In this document: positions 1-13,126 of the stretch, in pieces
Layout: the number at the start of each line of letters is the position of its first letter
Position numbering within the stretch: position 1 is the stretch's first letter
Assembly (NCBI GenBank): GCA_024734555.1
Contig: JANPWX010000097.1
Location: forward strand, 5,077,004-5,141,003
DNA: 64,000 nt
Source of the DNA: Trochalopteron elliotii
Taxonomy: Eukaryota > Chordata > Aves > Passeriformes > Leiothrichidae
Reading direction: 5' to 3'
Notes under the pieces: model-generated
Database searches by the model: none
What the model was told of the DNA's origin: nothing
What the model saw: the letters and a program-made list of their open reading frames with translations, nothing else
Made by a program: the position numbers and the translations under genes

Positions 1-3000
1 GTAAGGGAACCGAGTTTGTCACCGAAGCTGGGCTGTGTTTGTGACTCACCATCACCATGGGCTGCTGACTGGGGCTGGAGGGCAGCTCTAGGTGGGATGG
101 GCTTTTCCTTGAGGGAGTGGTAGGGATGCCTCGCTCTGGTCTGAAGGTGGCACTGCAAGGCTGTGTGTGGGAGGCACTGCGATAGCTAGAGGCTGCTGTT
201 GTCTCTGTTAGCTGTGGCTGTGTGGCAAGCAGTCCAGCCTGGCATGCTCAGGTGAAATGGGAACGATGTATTCTGCTGCTCTTCCCTGTTCTTTTCGTGC
301 TGAATACGGAAAGTAACCCAGCAGATGTGAAAGCCACTGGAATCATCTTGATCTGAAGCAGCAATGAATGTCACTCCAACAACCCAAATGAAATGTGAAG
401 ACAAGCCATTGATACTCTGAGGAGCCTCTGGGATTGCTGTGACCTCCTTGTATGCAGTGGCATTGGCCAGCTGTCTTCATCTGAAAACAACTGGGATCGT
501 CTGAGCATTGTCATCGTCAGCTTCCACAGGAACTGCCCTCCATCTGTGAACATGTTTGTCAATGTGAGCATGGCCAGCTCATACCTAGGAACTACTAGCA
601 CTGCAATCAGTGTTAGGAAGACATGGCATCACTCTCTTTCAAGTACAGAAGTGATATCCATGTATTTTAAATAACAAGAAATGTAGCAGTCTTTCTCATT
701 AGATAACTTCAACCCACTTCACATGGTGCGCAGGTAGTCTGAATTCCTGATCCTCAGGGATCCAAGGAGAATTTGAAGATCCTCAAGGGACCAAGCACCT
801 AAAGGTGTGAACTGGTTCAGTCCCACTTACCATAGCAGTGCTGAGGGGATGGCACCACACCAGGGAGAGAGAGTTACCTCCCATTGTACCAAGGTTGTCA
901 CCTGCTCAAGCCATCCTGAGGGAAAGCAAGGGAACAATCAAACCAGTCCAATAGCAGGGAATCACCCTAGGGTTACCAGGGCAGTTCTTTAAAGACTTAT
1001 ATGTACTCTGTGTTACACCACTGAAAATATCACAGCCAGAGAAATATGATATAGAATTGTAGTTATGTATGGAAATTTATGGGTTAGATGCTTCTAAAAT
1101 CATGGGCTCATCCCTCCACTGCTAGGTCAGAGTGATGAGAGCTGATGAAGGAGATTGCAAAGGTACATTGGTGCTGTAATTGAACTCCTTTATCTTGCCC
1201 CATGGTGAACTTTTCCAAGAATAAATATGAAGACCACAAGCTATGCTGCTGGAAGCTGGTGACAGCTACAGAATGTCATGCTGTGTGCTAAACATCTGCT
1301 TCATTCTTTCACCATGCTCTCTTCACCAGTAGATATAGGTAGTAGGAGCCACACTGCACAGCCTGATATTGTGAAAAATTACCACAAGATGGCATAAGAT
1401 CATTTTAGAATAGCTTTATGCTATAGCATGGAGATTCAAATTTGCCCTGATGTTGGAACGAATATTATGTCTTCTTTTTTTGTGCAGAACCCTGCTTTAC
1501 GGAGGCACTTTTGCCAACATAAAGCTATATAGATATGCTATATTTAGAAAAGAAATGCACAGAATAGGAAAAAAAAAATAAAGCAAATCAGACTATAGGC
1601 CACAGCTTTTAAAAAGAGTTAGCGATTTAATTTTTCAGGAATCATGTAAGTAGAGTGAAGGGGCCTAAATACTTATTTCAGCAGGTCAAGGGATGCACAG
1701 GAAAATGAAGACAACAGAAATTTGGGACATGTTATTAGTGTACACAAGTCGTTGCCAGTGTCTAGAATACAGGCACATTGATTTGACACCCATGTTTTAT
1801 GAAGTTAGCCTCATGGTGTCACCAATTAACTTCTCTCTTGGTGAAATGATGATAATGGGATCTAATTGGCTGCATATGTTCACTTTTAGCAATAGGAAAT
1901 GGCTGAGGGTTTTGATATTTTTAATACCATACGCTTGAACTAGAAGATTTGTTAACAGATTTCTCAGGCACACAAGGTCATGTTCATGTTCTCCCTTTCA
2001 TGCTCAAATCGGTTCTCCCTGTTCAGAAGAACTCATATATAAGGAAAAGGTCTCTCATTTGGGTCCTGTTTCTCAAGTGAATATCCTTGAAGACACAATA
2101 CAGCAGTCTGGATTCAGTTCTGACTCTTTGGTTTCATGGGATTCCTGCAGCACCAGGAAGCAGTAAATGCTTTCTGAGCACAGTCTGTACCAGTGCAGAA
2201 CAGGAGGCACCTCTGGAGAGGTGTTCACCCTTCAGCCCATGGATTACTATTGCCTTTCTGAGGACAGAGTGGATCGCCTTCTCTCCACTGGCTCTCTTTT
2301 AAGTGGGAGACCAATGCAAGCTTTGAAAAACTAACACAGACACCAAAAAGTAGGAACTATCAAACCTTACCCCAGGGGGTTTGATTTCATCTTCCTTTCT
2401 CCAGGCCTTGCTTGTGCTGATGGAGAAAGCCCAGTGATGGGGCACCAGACTGGTGGAGAAAACACATGGAATTCCCAGAGCCTGTGCCCTTTGTCTGTCC
2501 CCTGCCTTTCTGCCTCTCCAGTGGCCCATTGCTGCCAGCATGCTCTCAGCATCTTCTGCTTGCACCTGCTTCTGGAAGCAGCCAGGAAGTGTGTTCGTTC
2601 AGCTGATGGTACATTGTTTTGCGGCTTTTAGGCTTGCTACTGGCAGTTCATCATTCCATTGGAATTAAAATGGGCAACCTTTTGTTCAGGTTTGGTGAGT
2701 AGAGCCAAATTTCAATATGCTTATCTTCCTCTCTAAACTGTTGCATTCCATGGTGCATGCAGCCTGTAGTGGCATCCTTGCCTGTGAAAGCTGTTTTCAT
2801 TAAACAATCTAAACAGACTGTGAAACCCTGTGATTTGAGGGACACCTGGTGGGACACAGGCTGGCAGTGCTAAGCTATACTCAGTGAAGAGAGCTCTCTG
2901 ACCAGCAAAAGAGTTTTCTGGTCACAAGTTTCTGTGCTTTTCAGCCTCAGTGTTGTTAAAATAAGTTGCAACTGCATGAAATGCTTTCCTGATACTGCTC

Positions 3001-4308
3001 TCCCTCATGAAGGTAGTGATATGCAGCCATGAAAGCAGTCATGCATCCTGGGACAGGCCAGCTTCCATGTAAAAAGGCCAAAGAATTTGTCACACTGCGC
3101 ATCTGTCATGGATGTAAGGAGAGTTCAGCAGCTGGAAGAGGGCTGGGAGAAGAGAAGACAGTCATGTGTGAGGGGATGTCCCTATTGCTAAAATCTTGCT
3201 GTGGTTTTTCCTGAGCCTGGGGATGTGATCTGTGCCGAGGCAATTTGAGAAGACTAAGTCTGCAGTGCAGTGTTAAGACTTTCATTGCTAAATATGTGAT
3301 AAATATCTCCAAAGCCACAGAATATTTCTGTTCTAAAAGCTGGAAGATCAGAATTTTCCAAGTTGCAATTATATACTTATAAAGCATTCCACAAAAGAAA
3401 ATCTCTTAGTAACTGATACATTTTACTGGATCTGACTTTGGGTTATTTCTTTTTTAGGAACACATAAAATTCAGAATACCTGAGGTCTAAAGTGGATTTT
3501 TTATACCCAATAATTTTTGCATAAAATAAATGTATTCACCTTTCATTTTCTAGGACAGAGGTAATTGATCTGCTCCATGTGCACAAGGTGTGCAAACTCC
3601 CTTGTGCTACTAAAAGGACCACCAGACATGTTCATGAGTGTCTTAAAGAAGAATTTGTGCCTAAATACAATGATATCTGTGTCAGAAGTGAGTCTCAGTT
3701 CCCAAAATGCAATTCTGTCTCTGGTAATGCATGCCATTTTTCATGACTGTGTTTCTGCCTGGTTCACTTGCACTAGTAGATAACCTCGTAACTAGTTTTG
3801 CCTTGTACCTATTCTTTTCCATAGTATTTTTTTGAAAATGAACATTTGAAAATACTTCTGGCTTATGAATAGACTTCCTTGATTTCTTCTTTTTGTAAAA
3901 AAGAAATTCTGACATGTTAATTGAAATGAATGGGCGTGGATTTCCACCATCCTATGGTGCTAGTGGCTGAATATTGCTATTGATGGCTTATATAAAATGT
4001 GTTTCATGATCTTATTGAGCTTCCAGGTTGTCGCTGTCACACAAAGCTGACACAGATCTGTTATCACCATTTAGAGGAGTGTTTGAAGACAAATGAGAAA
4101 GATATGTTTCTCAGCAGATGTTACAGAATTTGTAAGTCTGTCTCGAGACTTGACCCTCACTGTGTTTCTCTTTCAAAGTCAGCTCAATGTTTTTGCTCCC
4201 TGTAGTCTTTCAAGTGCGTTTTATCTACAGCAATGCCTACAAATGGGTACATCAGAGGCACCAGCTCTTCACAAATGACTCTTGCTGTTACAAGTGCCCC
4301 AGAAGGGC
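1..4308. other. Unique non-coding sequence, no gene seen
   Basis: AT-leaning single-copy-looking DNA. Open frames are at most about 100 codons, lie on both strands and show no recognisable protein family. A short A-rich run lies near 1570-1580. No interspersed repeat was recognised. It could be intergenic or intronic; the sequence alone does not decide. Confidence 0.6.
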
Positions 4309-4591
4309 TGTACTAGTTTTTGCTGGGGTAGAGTTAATTTTCTTCACAGTGGCTGGCATGGGGCTGTGTTTTGGATTTGTGCTGAACACAGGGTTGATAA
4401 TATCGAGATGTTTTTGTTATTGCTACAAAATTACATGGAACAATTGCAGGGCTTACATGGACCCAAGTTTTCTACTTTTCACGTTGGGATGCTGGTGAGG
4501 GAGTTGGGGGGTGCCTGAGAGGAGACATGTCCAGGGCAGGTGACTCCAAATGACCAAAGTGATATTCCAGACCACATGATGTCCTGCTCAG

Positions 4592-4599
4592 TATATAAA
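4592..4599 (+). promoter_or_regulatory. TATA box of the solo LTR
   Basis: TATATAAA about 285 bp into the LTR, the position expected at the U3/R boundary. It belongs to the retroviral promoter and could still start transcripts to the right. Whether it is active cannot be seen. Confidence 0.6.
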
Positions 4600-4785
4600 G
4601 TGGGGGGAAGAAGAGGAAGGTGAGGGGATGTTTGGATTGATGACATTTGCCTTCCCATGTAACCATTATGTGTGATGGGGCCCTGCTCTCCTGGGGATGG
4701 TTGAACACCTGTCTGCCCATGAGAAGCAGGGAATTAATTCCTTCTTTTGTTTTGCTTGTGTGCTTTTGTGCTTTTTGCTTTTCCT

Positions 4786-4791
4786 ATTAAA
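4786..4791 (+). terminator. Polyadenylation signal of the solo LTR
   Basis: ATTAAA about 190 bp downstream of the TATA box, followed by a U/T-rich stretch, as in the R region of an LTR. It would end transcripts arriving on the + strand. Confidence 0.5.
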
Positions 4792-4915
4792 CTGCCTTTA
4801 TCTCAACCCATGAGTTTTCTGGCTTTCATCCTTCCTCTTCTTTCCCCTGTCTCACTGATTGGGATCTGAATGAGTGGCTGTGTGGCGCTTGGTTGTTGGC
4901 TGGGACTAAACCACA

Positions 4916-7860
4916 AGAAGAGCAAATACTTTTCTCAGTCATGAGCAGCTATATTCTGCAGTCCCTCCTGCTTAAAATCACGTATTTAAGCCTGATTCTT
5001 TTGTAGTAAGGTCCCTTTAGATCACTCTGGAAATCTAGTTATCCTGGAAGCAGGTATAGGTGGAAGACTCAGAGTCCAGAATTGTGCCTGTAGCTTTTCT
5101 GCAGCTGTACACCATGTGGGATCAGGAATGGTGCTTTCCTTCAGTCATGGGCAAAGACATTCGGAGCAGATTTTCATTAAAGCATCCCAAAACAGATACC
5201 TGCCTGCATCTACTTGGATACCTCCACATGTGCCCATCTGTCAGGATGGCAGCGAGCCCAGAACAGTTGGATCCTCTTTGTAGGTGCTGCTGCTGTGCCA
5301 GACATGGTGTTTGGTACCTGACCTCTGTAACCAGGCAAGTGACTCCTCAAACAGCTCCCACATACCCACCTGAACAATGTCTTTTCACTTCTGACCACAC
5401 TTTCCCTGACTTCCCTTGCAGTGAGGGCTGATGGGCCATTTGCTAGATACACGGATTGCAGTTTGAAAACTCTCACATGCCTTCTCCTTTTAAGGGACAG
5501 GTAGCATTTGCCAGTAAAGGTCTTGGGCCTTTCCAAGGCAGGTCATGCCACTGTCAGTCCATAGAAATAGGAAAACAATGACTTTAAGAAAGAAACGGAG
5601 AAAATCATGCTGAGTTCAAAGCACAAATGGAACTCTTTGATTGCTCTGTGGATGAATTGTTGCCTGAGAATATAGATGTTCTTGTCCATAAGCAAAAGAA
5701 CGGAAAAGGTTTTCTGTGCTGGAAAGTAAAGCAAAAAAGAAATGGAATGGAATAAAATTTTAGCCATACTTGAAAATACCAATTGCAATTGACTGTCTAC
5801 AGGAACATCACCTTTAAAACTATACAAATACGTATTTGCAGACTTCTGTCTATTAGGCCATGAAAGCTCTGTATGTTGATTTCAACAGTGTCTAGATGGA
5901 CAAAGTCAATTAAAACAATTCAGTATAACAGGGTAGGTCAGCTTTTCTGGGAGACCAAGGAGGATAATTTTCTGACATCACTTTGCTGATGGGGGGATGC
6001 CCATGCTCTATGTATCACTGATTTTGCATAACGTTTTGGCTCAGGATTAAATTTTACTGCTGCTGAGACTTGCAATCCCTCTCACAGTTCCAGGAATCAG
6101 ATTTAGGTCTGCATAACGTCCTTAAATATAAAGCTAATGTAAACAGCATAGGACTTAATGGAAATCCTATAAATGTATAAATCCAGTGGATTTATTTCCT
6201 GAAGCAGTAACAAGGGTTAGTTATGCAAAAGCTACAATTGATCTAGCATAGCTGACTCTATATTTTGTAATGTGTCTTTTACAGCAGTGTTTAAGCACCT
6301 TGTACATCATGGAGATTCACAGAGATTAAGACAGAAGACTGATTTTAATCCCTCCTTTGGAGACCAATGCAGAGTTGTTTTGGATGATCTCCTAGATGGT
6401 TTCTGCTGCATACATGTAAGAAGATGGTCTGCATGATGGGATAAGGGTACATAGTACAAGGCTGCTTGTGTTTCTCATGGGGGAAGACTCCACAGCTGTG
6501 GACGCTTTAAACTGTGTTCTTCCTTCATCTTCTGCATCTTGTGCACGATTGGGTACCTTTCCTCTGCAGAAGGGCTCAGAATATTTTTGTTAGTAGTAGT
6601 TAGTAGTAGTGTCAATCCATCTGATAGTGTAAAAGGAGATTTTGGGAGATTTGCCTATAGCATATCAATGCTAAAATTATATTGAATGGCTTCTAACAAG
6701 ATTTAAGTTCTTAGTCTGGACTTCCAGTTGTGATCTAATAGGATAACTCAAATCATGCTCATGGTCCATAGTGATAGGAAAAGGTCCTGCATCTGAATAA
6801 ACAATCTGTAGATACTTTAAAAATTCCAGACACAAATCGGGAAGAAGTCCAGAGCCAGAATACTGAAGCTTTCTCTGTTGGAGACCTTAGCAAAAATTGC
6901 TCTGGATTATCCTCAGATTAAAAACCATGCCAATTAACACCTCTTGCCTTTTTCAGCTTTATTTCTGATTCATCATTGAAAAATTGAAAATTTTAAACCT
7001 CTAGGATTCATTAAAATGCAAATATAGAGTTTTTAAATATACTTTATTGCTATCAGCAAAGACGTTGCTTGCCCAGGCTACTCCAACACAGCCAGGCAGT
7101 GCTGAGCAGTTGAGAAGAGTGATTGTTAGGAGGGTTTAAAAGACCTCTGCTCCTAAATATGCTGTTTAAGCCCTGCTTTCTTGATTTTACATTGCCTCTT
7201 TCAAATTAACATCAGTCAAGGTGATTAATGTCTTGTCACTCTACAAATGGTTTCCACAAATTATAAATCATGACCATATTTTCATATTATCTTGTCTTTG
7301 TGACTAACCAAGAGGAATTCTAGTAAACTTTTAAAATCAGCACATATTTATTTTCCTTCTTAGCCAGGGAAATGGTTTCTTTTGACTTCTCTGAGTAACA
7401 TACTTGCACACTGTGCATTAAAATTCACTGAGATTAGGTGAATGTCTCAACTCTAAATATTACCAACCTGTATTTCTGAAAAGTTAGAATATTCCTTCAG
7501 GGTTGGGAGAGTCCTGGCTGGGCTGATAATAAGATTACTCACTGATAGGCAGCCTTTCTCTGGAATTAAATTTTAGTACATATTCAGTGTTTGATACTGT
7601 TGATAACAACTTTGGTCCTGTAATACTTATCAGATTTTCTAGTGGCATGTCACTATTAATTTCTGTTATTAAAGTATTTCTGTTCAACCTGTTGTTAATA
7701 TTCCAATTTAAATCATAACTTCTGTAGCCACAATACACTTAGGAGTTACTACAAATTTCAGTGAAAACTTATGGGAGTTGCTGAACTTTTCTGTTGGGCT
7801 TTGTTGTATTTTAAACAAGTATGCCAATGGTACCTTTACTTGGGTCTTTTTCTTTGCCAG
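4916..7860. other. Unique non-coding sequence, no gene seen
   Basis: No coding region, RNA gene or recognisable dispersed repeat. Two overlapping frames of about 110-120 codons at 5060-5536 run on opposite strands and have no family resemblance, so they are read as chance. Confidence 0.55.
6590..6610 (+). repeat. Short TAG-type tandem repeat
   Basis: The 10-mer TAGTAGTAGT is repeated twice back to back at 6591-6610. It is a small simple repeat with no function implied. Confidence 0.8.
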
Positions 7861-7896
7861 TTTTTTTTTGGGGGGGGGTGGTGGGGTGGGAGGGGT
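7861..7896 (+). repeat. T-run followed by G-rich tract, quadruplex candidate
   Basis: Nine T are followed directly by nine G and then further G runs of four, three and four within about 26 bases (7870-7895). Four or more runs of at least three G with short loops fit the usual G-quadruplex pattern on the + strand. It may equally be plain low-complexity sequence. Confidence 0.7.
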
Positions 7897-8901
7897 ATAT
7901 CATACACCATTGACCAGAACTTTTCTAATTAAATTTTCTTATTGTTGGTTTTCTCTAAGTTTGCACAGCTTGTCTTTTAGTTGCTCCTCTAAACCCAGTA
8001 CATTTATGTAAAATTCAAGCTGGAGAGCAATGCTTGTATCTTTCTGCTATTCACTTAAAAGAGAGGCATTGAATTAGTCCTTGGTCTGAAATATGCTGGT
8101 TTCAAAATCACCATAAATGGATGCTTAGGCATAAATGTCAGCATCTCATGAACAGGTAGAAACTCCAGAATGTCACAGTCAGGGTCTTCTTGTCCCAACA
8201 GCAAGAATCATGTTTGTATAAAGTAGAGGAGTTGCCAAAATGCAAATAATTCTTAAATTATGAGCCACAACAACATGGCAGATAAGAGAACTGTGTGAGT
8301 GTAATTATATTTTAAATTATTTAAATAAGTAATAAAACTAGAAAGTGATCTTTCATTCTGAAGTTGTAAAACTTTAGTATATTATCTTAGCTATTATCAA
8401 CTAAGTAAATTTTTTATTTCCCTGTCCACTTATATTTGGCTGAATAATTATTCTAATCCCCTTTCATTATTTAGATGGTGTATTATGAACTGAATCCATT
8501 ACAAGTTTTTCTTTTGTGACTGATGTATTTAACACATAAAACTTTGCTGAATAATTTTCAGGACAGGTTCTTCTTAAACAGAAATTCATACAAGAGGTTC
8601 TCCTACCTAAAAATCTTTTAAAATAAGTGTATTGTATAACTCAAAACCAATCTAAAATGAGAATTTTGTTCAAAGAGCACCTACTGGATGTCTTGATGGT
8701 TTTGCCTCAAACATTTTGTAGGGTTAAAAAACCTGCCCCTCAGGTTTCCCAATAATGAGCATCTTTTTCCTGTTTCAGGCTCTTTCAAATACTTCACAAC
8801 GTGTAGGCTCTTAATACATGTTCTTTGTATCTGGCAAAATGTAGGAAGCCCCTCCCTTGCCCCAGCTCATGCTGAACATATACATTCCAAAGTCTAGATC
8901 C

Positions 8902-8920
8902 TTTTTTTTTTTTTTCCCCC
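8902..8920 (+). repeat. Poly-T/C tract
   Basis: Fourteen T followed by five C, lying about 35 bp upstream of a CR1 3' end. Simple sequence. Confidence 0.85.
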
Positions 8921-8956
8921 TTGGTGACTTTGATCTTCACAGCAACCATTGAACAA

Positions 8957-9016
8957 GGGAGTTGGACTAGATGATATTCAAAAGTCCCTTCCAACCCAAG
9001 CTATTCTGCAATTCAA
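8957..9016 (+). mobile_element. CR1 LINE, 3' end fragment
   Basis: About 60 bp carrying the CR1 3'-UTR signature: GGGAGTTGGACTAGATGAT, then a TCCCTTCCAACCCAAGCTATTCT stretch broken by a few changes. It stops at a degraded form of the CR1 terminal octamer (ATTCTGCAATTC in place of repeated ATTCTATG). CR1 copies in birds are nearly always 5'-truncated, and this one is extremely so. Orientation is +. Confidence 0.85.
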
Positions 9017-9239
9017 TGAAATTAAATAAACTTAGGCTACCCACTGATTGCTTCAAGTAATCATCACAGAAATCCTTTGGGCTTCAACTTGCAACTCCTT
9101 ACAATGTTCTAAACCAACATCATTATTAAAAGAAAAATATTTCTTTATTTAATTCCTAGCAAATTGTATAGAATTATAGTCTAATTTCACTGCTAAAGAA
9201 TAAGTTTGCAGCAGTAATTCACTGTTCAAAATTTCCACA

Positions 9240-9720
9240 CTTCCAGGCCAAGTGGCTATAAATCATAGTGTGTAGGGGCTGGGCTGGCTGAGGCAGCTTC
9301 TGAGAGGGGCATTCTCCAACTGATACTATTTCAATTAATTAACACTGGAAACTGTATCCATAAGGCTTGCTTTTAATAGCCCTAATTGGATTCATGTATG
9401 TCTCATGTATCAACAACTCAGGGAAATTCAATCGTTTGTGGACATTTCATACTTCAAACTACATAAACTGGTAACATTACAAACCCCTAGCTTTCCAAGC
9501 ATTCTCCCACAAAAATGTGTCAAAATAAATATTGCTTTGGCTTCTCGGGTTTAGCAGGTGTGCTCAAGTCGGATTATAGCAACTGCAATTAATTATCTCA
9601 CTCTCCCTGGACCAATACCCTGTGCTTGCAGTCATTGGTTTCCTCACCATTGTTTGAATAACATGATTAATTTGATCCATCCTTCCGAAAAATAGGACTC
9701 ATAGAAAACAAGTAATTTAC
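9240..9720. promoter_or_regulatory. Candidate conserved regulatory block
   Basis: Repeat-free, high-complexity, AT-rich sequence with clustered homeodomain-type cores, including TTAATTAA at 9335-9342 and CAATTAATTA near 9586-9595, plus CCAAT-type motifs in both orientations near 9610-9640. This composition resembles developmental enhancers, but no conservation data are available here, so the call is inference only. Confidence 0.25.
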
Positions 9721-12700
9721 ACTGGGCTTCCAGTAGTTTCAGACATCTGGCCACTACAGTTGGAATCAGGGATCATTATTGTCACCCCTAAAGAAAAGTT
9801 CATCAAATACCCCTAGAAATGCTCCCAAGCTTTTGTTCCAACTATGCCTCAGCTATGGCCAGAAGCTTTTAAAGGTCAGGCTTGCCTTGTCTATGTATAA
9901 AACATACAGAACTCCCTGTGTGGATGCATGCAATTATACATCTCTTCCAGCAATGCTTCATTCATTGTCAAGTAGAAAAATCATAAGTATGTTATCAACT
10001 TAGTAATCCCTTGTTAGCATCCTAATGAACTGAAAAATGTCTAATGACATTACATTTATTAAGAAAAAAAATGCTGCTACCTCAATCTCTTGTTAAATGT
10101 AAGTGTCTTAAACAGAATGTCCTTCAAAAATCTGCTGGGTCTTGCTTCCTGAAAGGTTTATGAAAACTTAGGTAATGTAAAGATATTTTTTAATTGTACC
10201 TTAATGTAAAGATATTTTTTAATTGTACCTAATAAATAACTTCTTCATGTGCAAATGGAGAAAAACCTTGAACTACAATCTATCTCTTCTTTCATGCAAT
10301 TTTACTAATTAAGAGAAAGTTGTGATATTCCTAGGAGTAAATTTTTCTAGCCTTTGTGAAAGCATATACCTCATATGTATCTGTGAAATCCACAAAGTGT
10401 TTGCATTTAGTCAAGGTTGGTAATTCCTCAGAAGTGAAGCTGTGGGAAAGCACATGGTACCTGCTCCTCCAGGGTCTCCCCACTCCTTGGCTGGCCAAGG
10501 ATTGAATGGTGACCAGAAATCAGACTTGGAAAAAGAAATAAGCGGCAGCTGCCACAGTGCAGGAGATAAAAACACCTTTCCACAAATAACTCCGCAATTG
10601 CCTTGGATCAGCTGTAGTGGGCAGTGTTAATTGGTAAACCAAAAGGCTGTGGGTTTATAGTGGATTATTTTCTACTCTGCTGGATGAGGGATATGTTCCT
10701 GACAGCCCAGGAGCACAGCCTTCCTCTTTGGGGACAGGCTGATGATTTGCTCTCACATGCGCCTGCAAGAGGTATTGCACGGGGACAGCAAGGCCAGCTT
10801 TGGGATACTGGGCATTCCTGGGCCCTGTAAGGGATCTGAATAATCCAAGCAGATACTTGGGGCAGAGGATTTACTGCAAAGCAGAGGAAGAAGCACTGTG
10901 GCTTTTGACAGATAACTGTTTCAAAGTCTGGGTGTGGGTCATACAGGTAGAAAGGGCGAGCTTCTCACTTTACAGAGTTGTTTTCTGGGGTAAGTCCTAT
11001 TTTCTTGACCATGGCACATGCCAGGCATCTCACCTGCTGGAAGAACACAGCACCTTAGTCCATCCACCACACAGACATCACTAGATACCTGCAGATCCTG
11101 CTGGCTTGAGGCCACCAGCACACCTCTGAAATGTGGGTTTTTCTGTAGCAGGACCTTTTACAGAAAAAAAGTAGCAAGTACCAGCTCATCTTCTTTCTTA
11201 GGGGAGAAGACTACTGGTTGTTAGAAGGTGTTATTTTAACAGTTCTGGTGTGTCTTGCAGATTTTGGTTCTTAGAACAGCTACATCTGTTCAGCTGGCAC
11301 CATGTAACTCCTTTACCATTTTTTGCCCTAGCTGAATTTATTGGTCTCTGATAACTTCTTGCTGTGAGTACATAATCGCTTTTAATGAAGTCTATTTTTG
11401 TTTCTATTCATTCCTATCTGACATTTCTATTGTTGTGTGTATTCTTATTTCTCCTGCAAAAAAATAGAAAACAACATAGTATCTTGCAAGGAAAAATAGT
11501 TCGTCTGAGTAAAGTTCACAAAAAATGTAAATGACAGGTATGTGCTGGGGAAGGATGTGGACATGTTAGGAATGCCATAAATTATCTATTTCTTCTATTT
11601 TGACCCAGGATCTCCTGTGAGGTTTCAGTTGTATCAGAGCACAAATGCTTGAGGATTTGAGCTACAGTATCCAGCTTTCTCTCATTCATTGTAATAAGAG
11701 TCAGGATTCTTTCCTGCACTGATTTTAATTCACTGCACCAGCCTTGTGCCTGAATTATATGTCTGAATGTCTGGTTTTCCAAGGCTTGGAGTTCCTAAAG
11801 ATGAGTGGAGGAGGAAAAGATTATTATTCCAAATATCTTTACACCATATGAAGATAGACTGTCCTCGTATTATCCCACCTTCTAGTGACGTAATACAGGG
11901 AATGGAACCAGCTGCAGGAGGAAATTCACTGCATACAGTCAGGGAGGCAAGAAGAAGCTACTTTTCTTTTTTGATGAGGGCCTGGGAAGTCATAGATGCA
12001 GAACAGAGAAGAGCCAGAATATGGGGTCACAAACACGTCCTGGAGCAGGGCTTATGCTGGAGTCCTGGGCCCTCCTGATCACTCTCATCTTGAGCAGGGG
12101 GAGCATGAGACTCTGGGAGGGACTCTTCCTCAGAGGTAGAGAGTGATGCCAAAAGCCAGAATGGGTATTTGTTCCACGCTTTGCATGGCAGAGCTCTGGC
12201 TGCAAGTCAGGCCTTAGGGCACAATGTCACCTGTCAAATAAAAACTAAGAAAAATGTTTTCCACGTCCTGTTCCACGTAGAGATTTCCCTGGAAGACTTC
12301 CCTGTGATGTGATGAAGAAACAGAACAATGCACTGTGGTAGCCCAGGAGGACTCTCTCAAAGAGGTGTGAGTGACACACTGGCATTTGTGTCCAGCCACA
12401 TTTGTTCTGGCTGATGCAGAGCCAGTGAACCACATCCACACCCATGTTCACTAGTGTGCACCCTGCATTTGGATTTCTGTCCAAGGAAACAGGGTTTGAC
12501 CTCTAACTGCTCCAGAGGGATTTCTTCATATTCTCCCATGCCTCTTACTCATGATTTTTGTATTTTGTATGGCCACACACTGAAAACAAAAGCTTTTAGT
12601 CTTCCCTCCCAGTTCTCTCCTCCTCCTGGAGTGTGCTGGGCCACATATTTGGGTGAACTCTGTGGAGGGGTTTTCTGTGTTTGCTTTCTGATACTCTCTG

Positions 12701-13100
12701 AATACAAATTCATGGATTCATAAAATGTGCTTTTTGAATATGCGCACATGCTGCCGACACCATTGTTTTGGCCAGAAGCCCTTTTCCCATGACAATGTTA
12801 GGGAGCTCTTCTCTCTGTGCAGCTCCACTTGAACTTTGTTCACTACCCTACGTGTCAAAAGCAGGAATGTTCACTTCTGGGATGAAAGGAATGAGCTAAG
12901 ACACAAGCCAGGGTAATTACGTTGATCTGCATGAGGGCACACTCTTGTGTAACTTAGGGAGAGGACAAATACTTCATTGACCTTTACTCTGATATCTGCT
13001 TATTTATCTGTGTTAGGTAAACAGCCCATGGCTATATCTCAGCCTTGGCAAACAGCAAATTCTGTCAGCACTGCAGATACCATTTGTTGCTTTATTTTAT
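9721..13100. other. Unique non-coding sequence, no gene seen
   Basis: Apart from the 29-bp tandem duplication near 10.2 kb, nothing recognisable. Frames of 60-103 codons near 11.6-12.7 kb overlap on both strands. One of them (minus, 11582-11782, 66 codons) has a protein-like composition, but I recognise no homologue. Confidence 0.5.
10173..10230 (+). repeat. Perfect 29-bp tandem duplication
   Basis: Two identical copies of a 29-bp AT-rich unit sit head to tail at 10173-10201 and 10202-10230, beginning TAATGTAAAG and ending TTGTACCT. The perfect identity of the copies suggests a recent duplication by replication slippage or end-joining, or an assembly duplicate. Confidence 0.95.
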
Positions 13101-13101
13101 G

Positions 13102-13126
13102 GGAAGGAAGAAAGGAAGGAAGGAAG
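13102..13126 (+). repeat. Short (GGAA)n microsatellite
   Basis: About six GGAA units with one interruption (GAAA). Simple repeat. Confidence 0.85.

Larger units (their letters stand above)
4309..4915 (+). mobile_element. Solo LTR of an avian endogenous retrovirus (ERVL-like)
   Basis: A 607-bp element that opens TGTACTAG and closes CCACA, the TG...CA ends expected of a retroviral LTR. It has a promoter-like TATATAAA at 4592-4599 and an ATTAAA polyadenylation signal at 4786-4791, followed by a T-rich stretch, giving a U3-R-U5 layout on the + strand. The overall sequence matches an abundant LTR of neoavian and passerine genomes that I recognise from memory; the exact library name is not claimed. 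No gag, pol or env reading frame follows or precedes it, so it is a solo LTR left by recombination. The 5-mer AGAAG occurs at 4301-4305 and 4916-4920 and may be the target-site duplication. However, three extra bases (GGC) then separate it from the 5' TG, so the left boundary could be 4306. Confidence 0.85.

Noticed and set aside
11582..11782. 66-codon minus frame with helical, protein-like composition, possible exon
   Set aside because: No recognised family and no convincing splice-site pair.
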